Part shown: piece by piece, positions 8,811 through 18,359 of the stretch | Position numbering within the stretch: the first letter of the stretch is position 1 | Layout: the number at the start of each line of letters is the position of its first letter | Assembly: GCA_017640665.1 (NCBI GenBank) | Contig: JAEPQE010000002.1 | Location: 744,001-808,000 of the forward strand | Reading direction: 5' to 3' | Length of the DNA stretch: 64,000 nt | Source: Balneolaceae bacterium | GTDB taxonomy: Bacteria > Bacteroidota > Rhodothermia > Balneolales > Balneolaceae | The notes under the pieces: model-generated | Told to the model about the DNA's origin: nothing | The model's database searches: none | The model's input: only the letters and a program-made list of their open reading frames with translations | Position numbers and translations under genes: made by a program

Positions 8811-11800
8811 ATGAGAGAGTCCAGAATCTATAGGACATTCGGCTTGCTCGCTTTGTACCTTTTCTTATTATCTACTTCCTCCTTTGCTCAAACTATTTCA
8901 ATTCCCGGTGTAAGCGGTATTGAGTTTGATACAACAGGAGGTGATTATTCCATTTCCATTACAGATAACTTTACCGTTCATGGCATAACAGTAGTTCCTG
9001 GTTCACTTACCATGACCTATTCCGATGCGGATGATTCCTTTGAGCTGGACGGTACCGTAACCGCAAGTTTTGATGGAGAAGAAATTGATGCAGAACTTGA
9101 CTTCTTAGTATCGGATGAAGCACTCCAATCTGTAGCTTTTAATGTTAGCGCAGATTTTACGCTAAAATCCCTCGAACTCTCCCCTTCTGATTTAGGATTT
9201 GAATGGACAGGCGGAAGTAATTTCAGTATTTATGGAGCTTTGACTGCCACCCTTGAGGGTAATGAAATGGAAGTATCTATGGGAGACGCAGATAATCCTG
9301 GAGTAAATATTGAGAATGGAACTATCTCAGGCCTATCAATGTCGGTTACTGGCAGCTTTGATATCAAAACAATTAGTATCTCTCCAGAAGACCTGACATT
9401 TATTTATACATCGGATGATGATCAGTTTGAAATGTATGGGGATGCTACAACAACCATTGACGGCAACGAAATCGATATTGCACTTGGGGATGAAGACGAT
9501 CCAGGATTAATCCTCGATTCCGGAGCACTAACTCACATCAACTTTGGAGTTACCGCCGATTTTGAAATGAAAGGCATCACCATCTCGCCGGATGCATTGA
9601 CTTTAGAATATGACTCCCCAAATACTCAGTTCGAATTTTATGGATCTGTTTCGGTTAAATTTGACGGGGAAGAAGTTGATGCCACATTGGGCGATGCCGA
9701 TGATCCGGGTATTGTATTCGATAATGGAGCAATTACGCACGTTAATTTTGGGCTTACAGCGGATTTTGAAATCAAAAGTCTCGCTGTAATTCCAGACAAT
9801 CTTACTTTTGAATACGACTCAGGAGAGAATCACTTCGAAATGTACGGGAACCTCACTTTTAAAATCGGAAGTGACGAAGTTGAGGCTATTATGGGAGATG
9901 CCGATGACCCGGGGTTGATCTATAAGAACAATTCCATCCAACATGTAAACATTGGAGTAACCGAAGACTTCTCTATGTCTGGGTTGAAGATTAAGACGAC
10001 TGATCTCGGAGCGGAATGGAACAGCGGCAGCGATTATCATATTTATGGAGATGCTGACCTCAGTATAGATAATGAAACGATAGATGTAGACTTTGGCACT
10101 TTCAACGATCCCGGTATTGTGGTAAGAAACGGAAGTCTCCACTCATTTGAAGTGGATGTAAATAGCGACTTGAAATTCGGCAACCTTGAAGTGACTACTA
10201 AAGACGTTGATATCAAATACAGCAGCAGTAAGTTCGAAGTTACAGGTGAAGTTGAAATTGATGAAGTATTCTCACTTTCGGTCACCCTTGGAAGTGGTGA
10301 TCAGGCCGGACTGGAAATTGATGTAAGCGGAAGTGAACCCTCATTCAAAATTGAAGCATTAACTATCGACATTGAACATGCCGACCTTGGTGCTATTGAC
10401 CTCAAGAAATTTGAATTAGCGTTTAATAGCTCAGGTATTACAGAGTCCGAAGTAGATGTGGTGTTTCCCTCCGGAACTGATATTGATGCCATTATTAAAT
10501 TTAAAGGCAATCCTGCTACCATTGATGAAATTTCCATCACCTATACGGCAGATAATCTTGAGGAAGCTTTGGAGCTTTTCGAGGGAATTCAAATAGCGGA
10601 AATGAGTGGGACGGTAGGAAACCTTAGTAACACATCTAACTTATTCATAGACGCCGATATCACTACTATTTTTGGAGGTGGTTTTACGCTTGCCGGTGAA
10701 GATGTCACTTTGCTTGAAATGTATGATGCAGTAAGCATTGATGCCGATGAATTCACCATGAGCGGAGACGTTAATGTTGGAGCCTATAAAAATACTGGTG
10801 GTGACTGGAAAAGCCTGCTCGGAAGCGGCAGCTTCTTTTTAGATGTTGTTTTCCAGAATTTTACGAAAACCGAAACGATAAATATATTCGGGCAAAAGCA
10901 AACTTTTAATGTTACAAAAACGCCATCTGTCTTTGCAGAGGTAAATATTAAAATTCCTTCAGACCCGTTAGTTGAAGCTGAAGCCTTCGCGTATTTGAAC
11001 TCAAATGGAGATTTTGATGCGTTAGTGGATGTAACCTTTTATGTACCCCACTCCATCCCTATTATTGGAGGAGATAAGTTGGGAAGTGTTGATGGTGCCA
11101 TCCGGTATAAGTATAACGACCTGGGCGACAGTTACGCCGCCGGATGGACCAGAATCAAAACATTCTGGCATACCTATCATCTCGGAGCAAAATATAAATT
11201 CAAAAGCCGCAGTATAAGCACCTTCTCAAGCAGCAGCACCATAAGCGACATTGAAAGTGATATAAACAGTGATCTTAACTCAAAGGCCCTTGCAAATAAC
11301 CCTTCTTATGTGAACAGCACCCATATCTTTGAGGTGTATGACGCTCCTGTTTCTCCAAGTATGCTGCTTGTTCAAACCGACTGGGAAAATACCATTGACA
11401 GTGTGCTGATTACCGTAATCGGACCGGAAGGGATTTATGAACTAACCAAGGTAACCACTCTTTCCGATACTAATACAACAACAGTACCAGAATTCAGCTA
11501 CGAAGAGAATATGCAGTGGGTGCTGGACGATACAGCTGCTGTGTTTGTTCTTACCACCCCTTCTGCTTTCAGCGAAGAAGAAATTGCACATGCCACCCTG
11601 CTGGAAGGCCGGTATCAGGTTGTTGTTTCAATGCCATCGGATCAGGCTCCCGACTCGGTATTTATAGATATTCAGGGAATTTACCAGGCCCCAATGATTG
11701 ATCTTGAAGTTTCCAAAAACACAAATGATTACGAGTTAACAACTAATTATTGGTCATTGGTACCTGATTCAAGTCATATTTCTTATTATGTGAACGGTGA

Positions 11801-12296
11801 ATTGATCACCCATGTGGAAGCAGAAAATTTTGATGAATTTGGATACGGTTCTGAAACCTACACCTATTCTCCGGATGTAATTGCTGAGGAAGATACACTA
11901 ATCTTTTACGCACTTATCGACGACAGTTTTAACCCTCCTCAATCATCAAATATAATAGATGATATTATTCACGCCCCCGACTTCTACGGGACCATCTCAT
12001 TTCCTGAGAGTGCCGATTCTCTGAAATCCGGCCTACGAATATTTATTGATGAAGACGTGGATGGCAGCTTCGATGTGGCTTCCACCGGAGGATTGGAATT
12101 GTTCAACGTAACTGGCCAGGATGGAGGATTTGCCATCAACGGGTTGGAAGACGGAACCTACGAAGTCCGTATAGTTCTGCCGCCCGGATACCGGATCATG
12201 GGTGGAACTGATCGGAAATCCCACACCGAAATTACCTTCGATGGAACTCCTATCGAATTAGACATTGAAATTGAAGCTTATTCGGAGATAGAATAA
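8811..12296 (+). CDS. Large secreted repeat protein of unknown function
   Basis: The 1161-residue product opens with a signal peptide (LLALYLFLLSTSSFAQ). ATG 8811 is preferred to an in-frame TTG at 8802. Residues of about 52-520 are seven tandem beta-rich repeats of ~67 residues, each running D-F-x-hydrophobic-K-x-[LI]-x-[IL]-x-P-x-x-L, then [FY]-E-[MF]-Y-G, then a D/E-rich GDADDPG turn. A middle region of ~300 residues is mixed beta structure with a HxY-rich stretch, and the last ~70 residues (FIDEDVDGSFD, then GLEDGTYEVRIVLPPGYRI) resemble a prealbumin or SdrD-B-type beta sandwich. It lacks the NYPNPFNPST sorting tail of its partner, whose start overlaps this stop by 1 nt. An adhesive or structural surface role is a guess; I do not recognise the repeat family. 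Confidence 0.9.
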   Translation: MRESRIYRTFGLLALYLFLLSTSSFAQTISIPGVSGIEFDTTGGDYSISITDNFTVHGITVVPGSLTMTYSDADDSFELDGTVTASFDGEEIDAELDFLVSDEALQSVAFNVSADFTLKSLELSPSDLGFEWTGGSNFSIYGALTATLEGNEMEVSMGDADNPGVNIENGTISGLSMSVTGSFDIKTISISPEDLTFIYTSDDDQFEMYGDATTTIDGNEIDIALGDEDDPGLILDSGALTHINFGVTADFEMKGITISPDALTLEYDSPNTQFEFYGSVSVKFDGEEVDATLGDADDPGIVFDNGAITHVNFGLTADFEIKSLAVIPDNLTFEYDSGENHFEMYGNLTFKIGSDEVEAIMGDADDPGLIYKNNSIQHVNIGVTEDFSMSGLKIKTTDLGAEWNSGSDYHIYGDADLSIDNETIDVDFGTFNDPGIVVRNGSLHSFEVDVNSDLKFGNLEVTTKDVDIKYSSSKFEVTGEVEIDEVFSLSVTLGSGDQAGLEIDVSGSEPSFKIEALTIDIEHADLGAIDLKKFELAFNSSGITESEVDVVFPSGTDIDAIIKFKGNPATIDEISITYTADNLEEALELFEGIQIAEMSGTVGNLSNTSNLFIDADITTIFGGGFTLAGEDVTLLEMYDAVSIDADEFTMSGDVNVGAYKNTGGDWKSLLGSGSFFLDVVFQNFTKTETINIFGQKQTFNVTKTPSVFAEVNIKIPSDPLVEAEAFAYLNSNGDFDALVDVTFYVPHSIPIIGGDKLGSVDGAIRYKYNDLGDSYAAGWTRIKTFWHTYHLGAKYKFKSRSISTFSSSSTISDIESDINSDLNSKALANNPSYVNSTHIFEVYDAPVSPSMLLVQTDWENTIDSVLITVIGPEGIYELTKVTTLSDTNTTTVPEFSYEENMQWVLDDTAAVFVLTTPSAFSEEEIAHATLLEGRYQVVVSMPSDQAPDSVFIDIQGIYQAPMIDLEVSKNTNDYELTTNYWSLVPDSSHISYYVNGELITHVEAENFDEFGYGSETYTYSPDVIAEEDTLIFYALIDDSFNPPQSSNIIDDIIHAPDFYGTISFPESADSLKSGLRIFIDEDVDGSFDVASTGGLELFNVTGQDGGFAINGLEDGTYEVRIVLPPGYRIMGGTDRKSHTEITFDGTPIELDIEIEAYSEIE
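8964..10370 (+). repeat. Seven tandem ~200-bp coding repeats
   Basis: Each unit encodes about 67 residues. Units begin at the D of DNFTVHG, DFTLKSL, SFDIKTI, DFEMKGI, DFEIKSL, DFSMSGL and DLKFGNL. Units 3-5 are the most alike at protein level; unit 1 and unit 7 are the most diverged. DNA identity between units looks low, so the array is old rather than a recent expansion. Confidence 0.85.
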
Positions 12297-13867
12297 TGAA
12301 AAATCTAAAAGAACTAGTTCTGATACTTACGTTTTCATCTATGGTTGTTTCAGGATACGGCCAAAACCTGATTCCGACTGAACAACCTACTGCCGTAGAA
12401 AATCAATTGTTTGGATATGCTATTTCCGTATCGGATTGGAGGGCAGTAGTAAGCGCCCCGCAAAAAGATATTGCAGAAAGTACATCTCTTGGCTCTGCGT
12501 TCTTCTACGAACGAACAGAAACCGGATGGGAAATCAAAACGGAAATTACCCCAACAGGACTCCCTGCTTTTTCCAATTTTGGGATAGCTGCGAAGTTAGC
12601 AGGTAATACTGCTTTGATTAGCTCACTTGGGAGTGAAAGAGGGATTTTAATGGAAGAATCGGTTTTTGTATACGAGCACAATGACACCTCGTGGGTTAAT
12701 ACACAAGTTCTTCGTCCCTCAGATTCTAAACCCGGATTAAGATTCGGCTACTCACTTGACATAGCCGAACATCTGGAATTGGCGATTGTCGGAGCTCATC
12801 AGGCTGATGGAAATGAACCTAAATCAGGAGCTGCTTACCTGTTTGAAAGACAGGAAGGTATTTGGGTTCAAATAGCAAAGCTTGTAGCTGAAGATGGTGA
12901 ACCACATGACTTTTTCGGATATACCGTTTTATTCCTGGATGGAAATCAAATTGCAGTTGGGGCTTATAATGCCACTGGTGCAAATGAAAGAAGCGGAGCT
13001 GTTTATATTTTTGAAAAAGATGAAAATGAAGACTGGATTCAAGCCGCCAAGCTGTTTGACCCAAATGGTTCGTCCAGTGATTTATTCGGGTATACCTTAG
13101 CAACCCAGATTGGCGTACCTATTCCGGTTAAAGCTTCTTCCTTTTACCGTTTTGGAACGCTTTTCATAGGAGCTCCCGGGTCTAACAATGAGAATGGTGT
13201 TCAAACTGGTTCTGTGTATTTCTATGATCAACAGGAAGGAATATGGAATCTGACTTCTGAGTTCTTCGACGAAAGTTCTGAGGCAAATGATCATTTTGGA
13301 ATATCAATAGCTCATAATTCACTATCAGGCTTATTTATTGGTGCAAATAGAACCGGCACTAATAAAGGAAAGATTTATTCCTATGGCTACTATCATGGTG
13401 AGGAAGAAGTAACACCTTTTGCATTCGAAGGGAATACTCCAGAACCCGATATCCAATACTATGGTAGCAGAATCAGTTCGAATAGTAGTGCTGATATCAT
13501 TATTGCGTCGCCCTATTCTTCAGTTAGCGATAAGAACAACTCAGGAGTTGTACAGTTCTACAATACCCCAATCACGCCAAATGAAGAAGAAATAGAAGTT
13601 GTAGAGGAATACATGCTCGAACAAAACTACCCGAATCCATTTAACCCAAGCACCCAAATAAACTATCAGGTTAAAGAAGCAGGGCTTGTAAAGCTCTCTG
13701 TATTCAACCTTCTTGGCCAGGAAGTTCAAACTCTGGTAAATGAGCAGAAAACGAATGGGGCTTACTCTGTTAATTTTGATGCTTCTGCCCTTTCTTCCGG
13801 TTTCTACTTCTACCGTCTGGAAGTAAATGACTTTGTAAGTGTAAAAAAGATGATGCTTATTAAATAA
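12296..13867 (+). CDS. Secreted FG-GAP-like propeller protein with type IX sorting domain
   Basis: The 523-residue protein has a signal peptide (LVLILTFSSMVVSGYGQ) and then repeated blades such as FGYSLDIAEHLELAIVGAHQ, SGAAYLFERQEGIW and FGYTVLFLDGNQIAVGAYNA, the integrin-alpha/FG-GAP pattern in which each blade carries a G-A-x-x-x-x-x-x-G-A-[AV]-Y-[LI]-[FY] strand. The last ~85 residues are a type IX secretion sorting domain, NYPNPFNPSTQINYQVKEAG through VSVKKMMLIK. It should cross the outer membrane by T9SS and stay surface-attached or be released. Its ATG overlaps the stop of the repeat protein (TAATG), so they are translationally coupled and probably act together outside the cell. Confidence 0.9.
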   Translation: MKNLKELVLILTFSSMVVSGYGQNLIPTEQPTAVENQLFGYAISVSDWRAVVSAPQKDIAESTSLGSAFFYERTETGWEIKTEITPTGLPAFSNFGIAAKLAGNTALISSLGSERGILMEESVFVYEHNDTSWVNTQVLRPSDSKPGLRFGYSLDIAEHLELAIVGAHQADGNEPKSGAAYLFERQEGIWVQIAKLVAEDGEPHDFFGYTVLFLDGNQIAVGAYNATGANERSGAVYIFEKDENEDWIQAAKLFDPNGSSSDLFGYTLATQIGVPIPVKASSFYRFGTLFIGAPGSNNENGVQTGSVYFYDQQEGIWNLTSEFFDESSEANDHFGISIAHNSLSGLFIGANRTGTNKGKIYSYGYYHGEEEVTPFAFEGNTPEPDIQYYGSRISSNSSADIIIASPYSSVSDKNNSGVVQFYNTPITPNEEEIEVVEEYMLEQNYPNPFNPSTQINYQVKEAGLVKLSVFNLLGQEVQTLVNEQKTNGAYSVNFDASALSSGFYFYRLEVNDFVSVKKMMLIK

Positions 13868-13881
13868 CCAATTAAGATTGC

Positions 13882-13973
13882 TTCAATTAAAAATTAAGAA
13901 TGGGAATGTGATTGTTTGACCTTATGTTGTGTAAAAGCATTCCTAATTCAAACTTTCTTAATTTTTAATTGAA
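13882..13973. repeat. Perfect 19-bp inverted repeat abutting the glycosylase start
   Basis: TTCAATTAAAAATTAAGAA (13882-13900) is repeated exactly in reverse complement at 13955-13973; the ATG of the next gene starts at 13974. Inner GGAATG and CATTCC could extend the stem. The core ATTAAAAATT recurs in the hairpin at 43012-43057, suggesting a dispersed AT-rich element family. It would put the glycosylase start at the foot of a long RNA stem. Confidence 0.7.
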
Positions 13974-14921
13974 ATGAGTAGCTGGACTCTCAAATCTATT
14001 CCTCCCCACGACTGGTTTCTTTGCCTTGATGTTCAATCTTATTTCGATCATGAACATAACCCTGAATCTATTTTTGAAGAAGGATTCACACGACCTATTC
14101 CGGTTGGCGATCGGGATGTAATTGTTACAGTGTTCTTTAATGGCGACCCGGATACACCTGAATTCAATATCGAAGCTAAAGAATCACTTTCAAAAGAGGA
14201 GATTGCTGAAGCTAACAAAAGCTTATCTAAGATCTTCGGTACCGATATGGATATTCGTCCGCTTTACGATCAGGCTGGGAACGATCCAGTGCTAGGAAGT
14301 AAAATTTCATCTCTTTATGGATTAAAAAGAATGACCCGGGCTAATCTGTTTGAGGATATTCAAAACAGGATCGTGGAAATGCAGATGAATCATAAGCCTA
14401 CTGCAAAAAAAATGATGTACGCGATTCGTGAAGCCTACGGAACGGCGCTGGAACACAGAGGGGGAACATTAGCAGCCTGGCCAAGAGCTCATCAACTGAT
14501 GAAAGCCGATCCTGCAAATATCCGTAAACTCGGTCCTACCCTTCGGAAAGGCCAATACCTGGTTGAATTGGCTAACAATATTGTAGGTGGAAATACAGAT
14601 ATGGATTTTATTTCGAAGTGTGATCCGGTTACTTGCTATAACACACTCACTAACATAAAAGGTGTCGGACCAACAGCTGCTCAGGACTTGATGATGATGA
14701 GAGGCAGAACCGATGCCGTATTCCCAAGCAATATCAAGAAAGGAGAAGAAAAAGGTCTTCGGAGATGGATCATCTGGAGCTATGGAGAAGATCCGAATTC
14801 GACCAGTGAAGAAGAGTTTCAGAACATCATTCAAAACTGGAAAGGATATGAAAGCTCTGCCCTTGAATTCTTGTACGTAAACTGGATTCTGGAAGAAAAG
14901 GAAAAACGGGCTAAATCTTAG
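13974..14921 (+). CDS. HhH-GPD DNA glycosylase, AlkA/3-methyladenine type
   Basis: This 315-residue protein has the helix-hairpin-helix and Gly/Pro/Asp signature of base-excision glycosylases: LTNIKGVGPTAAQDLMMMRG followed by RTDAVFPS, the aspartate of which is the expected catalytic residue, about residue 246. The N-terminal part (PHDWFLCLDVQSYFD, then FNGDPDTPEFNIEAKE) looks like the AlkA/OGG N-terminal fold. It would remove alkylated or otherwise damaged bases from DNA. The missing lysine of OGG/Nth enzymes (the position before Val-Gly-Pro reads Ile-Lys-Gly-Val in the hairpin itself) argues for a monofunctional AlkA-like enzyme. It stands alone, with the inverted repeat immediately upstream. 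Confidence 0.85.
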   Translation: MSSWTLKSIPPHDWFLCLDVQSYFDHEHNPESIFEEGFTRPIPVGDRDVIVTVFFNGDPDTPEFNIEAKESLSKEEIAEANKSLSKIFGTDMDIRPLYDQAGNDPVLGSKISSLYGLKRMTRANLFEDIQNRIVEMQMNHKPTAKKMMYAIREAYGTALEHRGGTLAAWPRAHQLMKADPANIRKLGPTLRKGQYLVELANNIVGGNTDMDFISKCDPVTCYNTLTNIKGVGPTAAQDLMMMRGRTDAVFPSNIKKGEEKGLRRWIIWSYGEDPNSTSEEEFQNIIQNWKGYESSALEFLYVNWILEEKEKRAKS

Positions 14922-14930
14922 AAATACTCC

Positions 14931-15641
14931 TTATTGCTCAACGGACTTATCACGGTTAAATGTGATACTATCTGCTTCGAAAACAAACTCAAAAGGTGTA
15001 GCGAAAACTTCCTTTGGAAATCCTGATAAAGACGTATTGATACTCTCCCCTTCTTTTAATTCTTCGATAGCTGGAATCTCGCTCGCATCGTAGTCATATT
15101 TCACTCCTGTATAAATATTTCTGTATAAAGAGATATGGGCATGACATCCGGTAGAGTTTCCTGTACTTCCTACTAAGCCTAAAATATCGCCTTCATCTAT
15201 TACGTCTCCCGCATATACTTTTGTAGATGTAAAATGGGCTACTCTCAATGCAAAAGTAGTGTCAGCACTTGAATGAATGATTACTTGATTTCCATACGCA
15301 GCATAAACTGCATTGTCCTGTGTTTCAGGGCTTGAGAATAAAACTGTTCCGCTAAAAGGAGCCCGAAATGGTTGCCCTAAACACTCCTCTTTATTCGGCA
15401 AAGAATAATCAAGACCATAGTAGTCAGAGTTCTTATGAGTAGCTACCCCGTGACCACGTGTAACGAACCAACTCTCTGAGGTAACTGCACCTTCAAAAGG
15501 CCACAGAATTTTTGATGGAGCCGGAGGAGTAAATGTGCTCCCACTGTTTATCTCAGGCTCTGTTATTCCCGGTTCATTTGAACAGGCTTGAATAACAAGT
15601 AAGAGTACTCCAAAAAGTAAAATCTTATTGATAGAAAACAC
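14931..15641 (-). CDS. M23-like metallopeptidase lipoprotein
   Basis: Translation from a GTG at 15641 gives 236 residues with a lipoprotein signal ending IQAC at residue 20. The lysostaphin/LytM-like fold is visible: ATHKNSDYYGLDYSLP holds the likely first metal-binding histidine and aspartate, GTVLFSSP and VIHSSAD the core strands, ALRVAHFTS, then GDILGLVGSTGNS and CHAHISLY with the HxH motif. The spacing between first histidine and GLDY is longer than the classic HxxxD, as in a divergent M23 group. If active, it would cut peptidoglycan cross-links from the inner face of the envelope; it could also be an inactive regulator. The gene is convergent with the glycosylase gene, 9 nt apart. Confidence 0.8.
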   Translation of the reverse strand: MFSINKILLFGVLLLVIQACSNEPGITEPEINSGSTFTPPAPSKILWPFEGAVTSESWFVTRGHGVATHKNSDYYGLDYSLPNKEECLGQPFRAPFSGTVLFSSPETQDNAVYAAYGNQVIIHSSADTTFALRVAHFTSTKVYAGDVIDEGDILGLVGSTGNSTGCHAHISLYRNIYTGVKYDYDASEIPAIEELKEGESINTSLSGFPKEVFATPFEFVFEADSITFNRDKSVEQ

Positions 15642-15746
15642 TTCAGAACAATAGGGTACTTAAATATAGTTTGACGTTTAAATATCAATTATCACTGTGA
15701 AAAAGTAAAACTCAAAATTTACTTAGAGCCTTTTCGGATGAAAAAG

Positions 15747-16730
15747 TTACTCCATTTTCCTACCCAGAAATACATGGCTATGACCAGCCAAAATGATATT
15801 TCCGTTAGAAAAGGTGTCTATAAAATCAAAGTAGGGGCCGTATTCCTGAGTTGATTTGGGTTGGATTTCCATAAAAGAAAGCTCATCCCTGTCAGAAATT
15901 TTCAAATCATCTGATGCTAAAAGAAGGAGTTTATTGTCCGGTAGTAATTTGATCTGATCATTGCCATTTTTGATTTTATAGTGCTCCCAATACAGCTCCT
16001 GCCCCATCACTTTATAGATTCGTTCATACTCAGACAAATACAAATTATCGTTCTCATCAATCTCTAAGGAACGAAAAAAGTCGTAGTTCTTATGAATATT
16101 TGTAGAAACTTTAGTCCATGTTTCCCCATTATCAAAAGAGGCATGTAAGCCATCATGCGAAGCAAGGAAAATCCTTCCATCTGAAGTAACTTCAATTTCC
16201 TCAATATGATCGCTTAGCTTGCTGTGGATAAAACTATTTCTGAAACTCTCTCCTGTTTCAAGATCAAGGGTTGTAACTCCATGCTTTCTACCAATGTGTA
16301 ATCGGTTATTCAGATAGGTAATATCCTGCATAATATATCCACCCGTCACTACTTCCCAACTTTGCCCATTATCCTCCGAGACATATATCCAACTTACATC
16401 CCTTCCCCAATCTCCGCCATCTGGTCTATATACATCTCCAATGATATAAAGTTTATTATTAAGCGTTCTGATTCGTACAATATCCGCAGAATCAGGAGTG
16501 CTTAGCCTTTGGAAATCTTCTCCATGATTCGTTGACCTGAATAATTTTTCATCCTGTGCGATGAACAGAATATCATCGGGAGTAATTTCGACTGCGGTAT
16601 TCCATCTATCCCGAAATTGTCCCAGTTCTTCCCATTCATACTCAGGCTTTGGCTTCTCTTCTGATGCATCGAAAAGCCCACATCCTGAGATCGATACAAT
16701 GAAAACTAATAAGAAAATTAGCCCTCTCAT
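15747..16730 (-). CDS. Lipoprotein with BNR/Asp-box beta-propeller
   Basis: The 327-residue product has a lipobox SISGC (C17). The rest is a propeller with repeated Asp-box turns: RSTNHGEDF, VSEDNGQSW and ASFDNGETW, each the S-x-D-x-G-x-[ST]-W type. Such repeats occur in sialidases, Ycf48-like assembly factors and many bacterial surface proteins without enzymatic activity; no sialidase catalytic residues (FRIP or the arginine triad) stand out, so a binding or scaffold role is more likely. It is on the same strand as the M23 gene and 105 nt upstream of it, so an operon is possible. Confidence 0.78.
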   Translation of the reverse strand: MRGLIFLLVFIVSISGCGLFDASEEKPKPEYEWEELGQFRDRWNTAVEITPDDILFIAQDEKLFRSTNHGEDFQRLSTPDSADIVRIRTLNNKLYIIGDVYRPDGGDWGRDVSWIYVSEDNGQSWEVVTGGYIMQDITYLNNRLHIGRKHGVTTLDLETGESFRNSFIHSKLSDHIEEIEVTSDGRIFLASHDGLHASFDNGETWTKVSTNIHKNYDFFRSLEIDENDNLYLSEYERIYKVMGQELYWEHYKIKNGNDQIKLLPDNKLLLLASDDLKISDRDELSFMEIQPKSTQEYGPYFDFIDTFSNGNIILAGHSHVFLGRKME

Positions 16731-16803
16731 ATACTTGACAAATTATTGATGACTACTTCATAAGTAAATCAATAACAATCAAACATGAAAGGCTAAAAAT
16801 ATA

Positions 16804-18111
16804 TCACTCTTCTTTCAGCTTAAATTTCAGGAAGAAGTATCCCAGGAGTCCACTTAATAAAGAACCAACAAAGATTCCCACTTTAGAATACTCAATAAAT
16901 TGAGGATCAGTAAAAGCGAGTCCACCAATAAAAAGTGACATGGTAAATCCAATTCCGGTTAAACATGATATACCGTAAAAGATGGTCCATACATTTTTAT
17001 CTTTTGGAAGTTGAACAAATCCCAGTTTATGCGAAATCCATACCGAAAGCATGATTCCCACCTGCTTTCCTATGAACAGACCAAATAAAATACCCAGGGT
17101 TAAAGTAGAAGAAAATGCAGCCATGGTTTGCTCTGCTGATAGTGCTACTCCTGCATTAGCAAAGGCAAATACCGGCATAATAAAATAGGCCACCCATGGA
17201 TGAAGCTTATGCTCCAGCTTGTGAAGCGGACTTTCAAGCTGCTCTATACTTTCTTCGAGAATATGCATAGCCGTTTCCTCGTCTTCCTCATCCGGGGTCT
17301 CTTCCGCTTCCCTTAGCATATCTACTCCATCTTCAATTTCTTCGAGAACTTTTTCTCTATCTCTGGGAGATGTTGCAGGAACCAAAAAGCCTAATAATAC
17401 TCCTGCTATTGTAGCATGAATACCGGACTTAAGAACGGCCACCCAAAGGATTATACCAAATATGATATAAACTGCAATTGAACGAACATTGGAGAGATTG
17501 AGGGTAATTAAAATTATGAGTGTAATCGCAGAAACTCCCAACGCCATCATGGAGATCTTACTGGTATAAAATAAAGCGATCACTAATACGGCAATCAAAT
17601 CATCTACAACCGCTACGGCGGTAAGGAACACTTTTGCCCAAAGCGGGGCCCGGCTTCCTAATAGTGCCAGTACACCAATAGCGAAAGCAATATCAGTAGC
17701 AATGGCCACGGCCCATCCGTCCATGAATTCGGTACCTGCATTAAAACCAAAAAAGATTAATCCGGGGATAAGCGCTCCGCCAAATGCGGCGATCACAGGC
17801 AGCAAAGCAGATTGTAATGTAGAAAGCTCTCCGAATTTAACCTCTCGTTTAATCTCAAGACCAATCAACAGGAAGAAAACGGCCATTAATCCATCATTGA
17901 TCCAAAGGATTAGAGGTTTTGAAATATCGGCACCATCAAAACCGACAGTGAATTTCATTTCGAACAATTGGATATACCAATCCGACAAAGGTGAATTTGC
18001 CACAATCAGAGCCAGTATTGCGGATACCATCAAAAGAATCCCCGAAAACGATTCTGCTTTTATAAATTCCATCATCGGAGATAAGGGTGTAGAGGATGAA
18101 CTGTTGTTCAT
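16804..18111 (-). CDS. nhaA: Na+/H+ antiporter NhaA
   Basis: The 435-residue protein matches NhaA: MVSAILALIVANSPLSDWY at the first helix, FFLLIGLEIKREVKFGELS, ATDIAFAIGVLALLG, and AVAVVDDLIAVLVIALFYT, whose adjacent aspartates correspond to the Na+/H+-binding pair of helix V. It exchanges cytoplasmic sodium for protons at the inner membrane and is needed under salt or alkaline stress, fitting a marine life. A charged acidic loop of about 50 residues (about 255-300, rich in Glu) lies between helices, longer than in the E. coli protein. It has its own promoter region; see the hairpins upstream. Confidence 0.96.
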   Translation of the reverse strand: MNNSSSSTPLSPMMEFIKAESFSGILLMVSAILALIVANSPLSDWYIQLFEMKFTVGFDGADISKPLILWINDGLMAVFFLLIGLEIKREVKFGELSTLQSALLPVIAAFGGALIPGLIFFGFNAGTEFMDGWAVAIATDIAFAIGVLALLGSRAPLWAKVFLTAVAVVDDLIAVLVIALFYTSKISMMALGVSAITLIILITLNLSNVRSIAVYIIFGIILWVAVLKSGIHATIAGVLLGFLVPATSPRDREKVLEEIEDGVDMLREAEETPDEEDEETAMHILEESIEQLESPLHKLEHKLHPWVAYFIMPVFAFANAGVALSAEQTMAAFSSTLTLGILFGLFIGKQVGIMLSVWISHKLGFVQLPKDKNVWTIFYGISCLTGIGFTMSLFIGGLAFTDPQFIEYSKVGIFVGSLLSGLLGYFFLKFKLKEE

Positions 18112-18140
18112 AATTCTGAATTAAATTTGTTTGGTTGAAA

Positions 18141-18203
18141 TCAGCTAAGCTGAAATTATAAAGATGAGATCGAGAACTAACGTTCCTCAAAATGGTGCTG
18201 AGG
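18141..18203 (-). promoter_or_regulatory. Two small hairpins in the nhaA leader region
   Basis: Upstream of the nhaA start, TCAGC-TAA-GCTGA (18141-18153) is a perfect 5-bp hairpin, and CCTCA (18185-18189) pairs with TGAGG (18199-18203). Cation-responsive RNA leaders precede some nhaA genes in other bacteria, but I cannot match this to a known consensus. The rest of the 248-bp gap up to 18359 holds nothing else I can name. Confidence 0.25.
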
Positions 18204-18359
18204 ACAGCTTAAAACTAAGGGCAAACTAAATACTGAAACAGATCTGTTCCGTTGCCTGATATAATTGGTGATATGTATATTAATTCTTTGCACGAAAATA
18301 GAATACCGGAATTCGATTAAAATAACTGTAAAGGTTTCTTAAAAAGTTCCCGAAATAAA

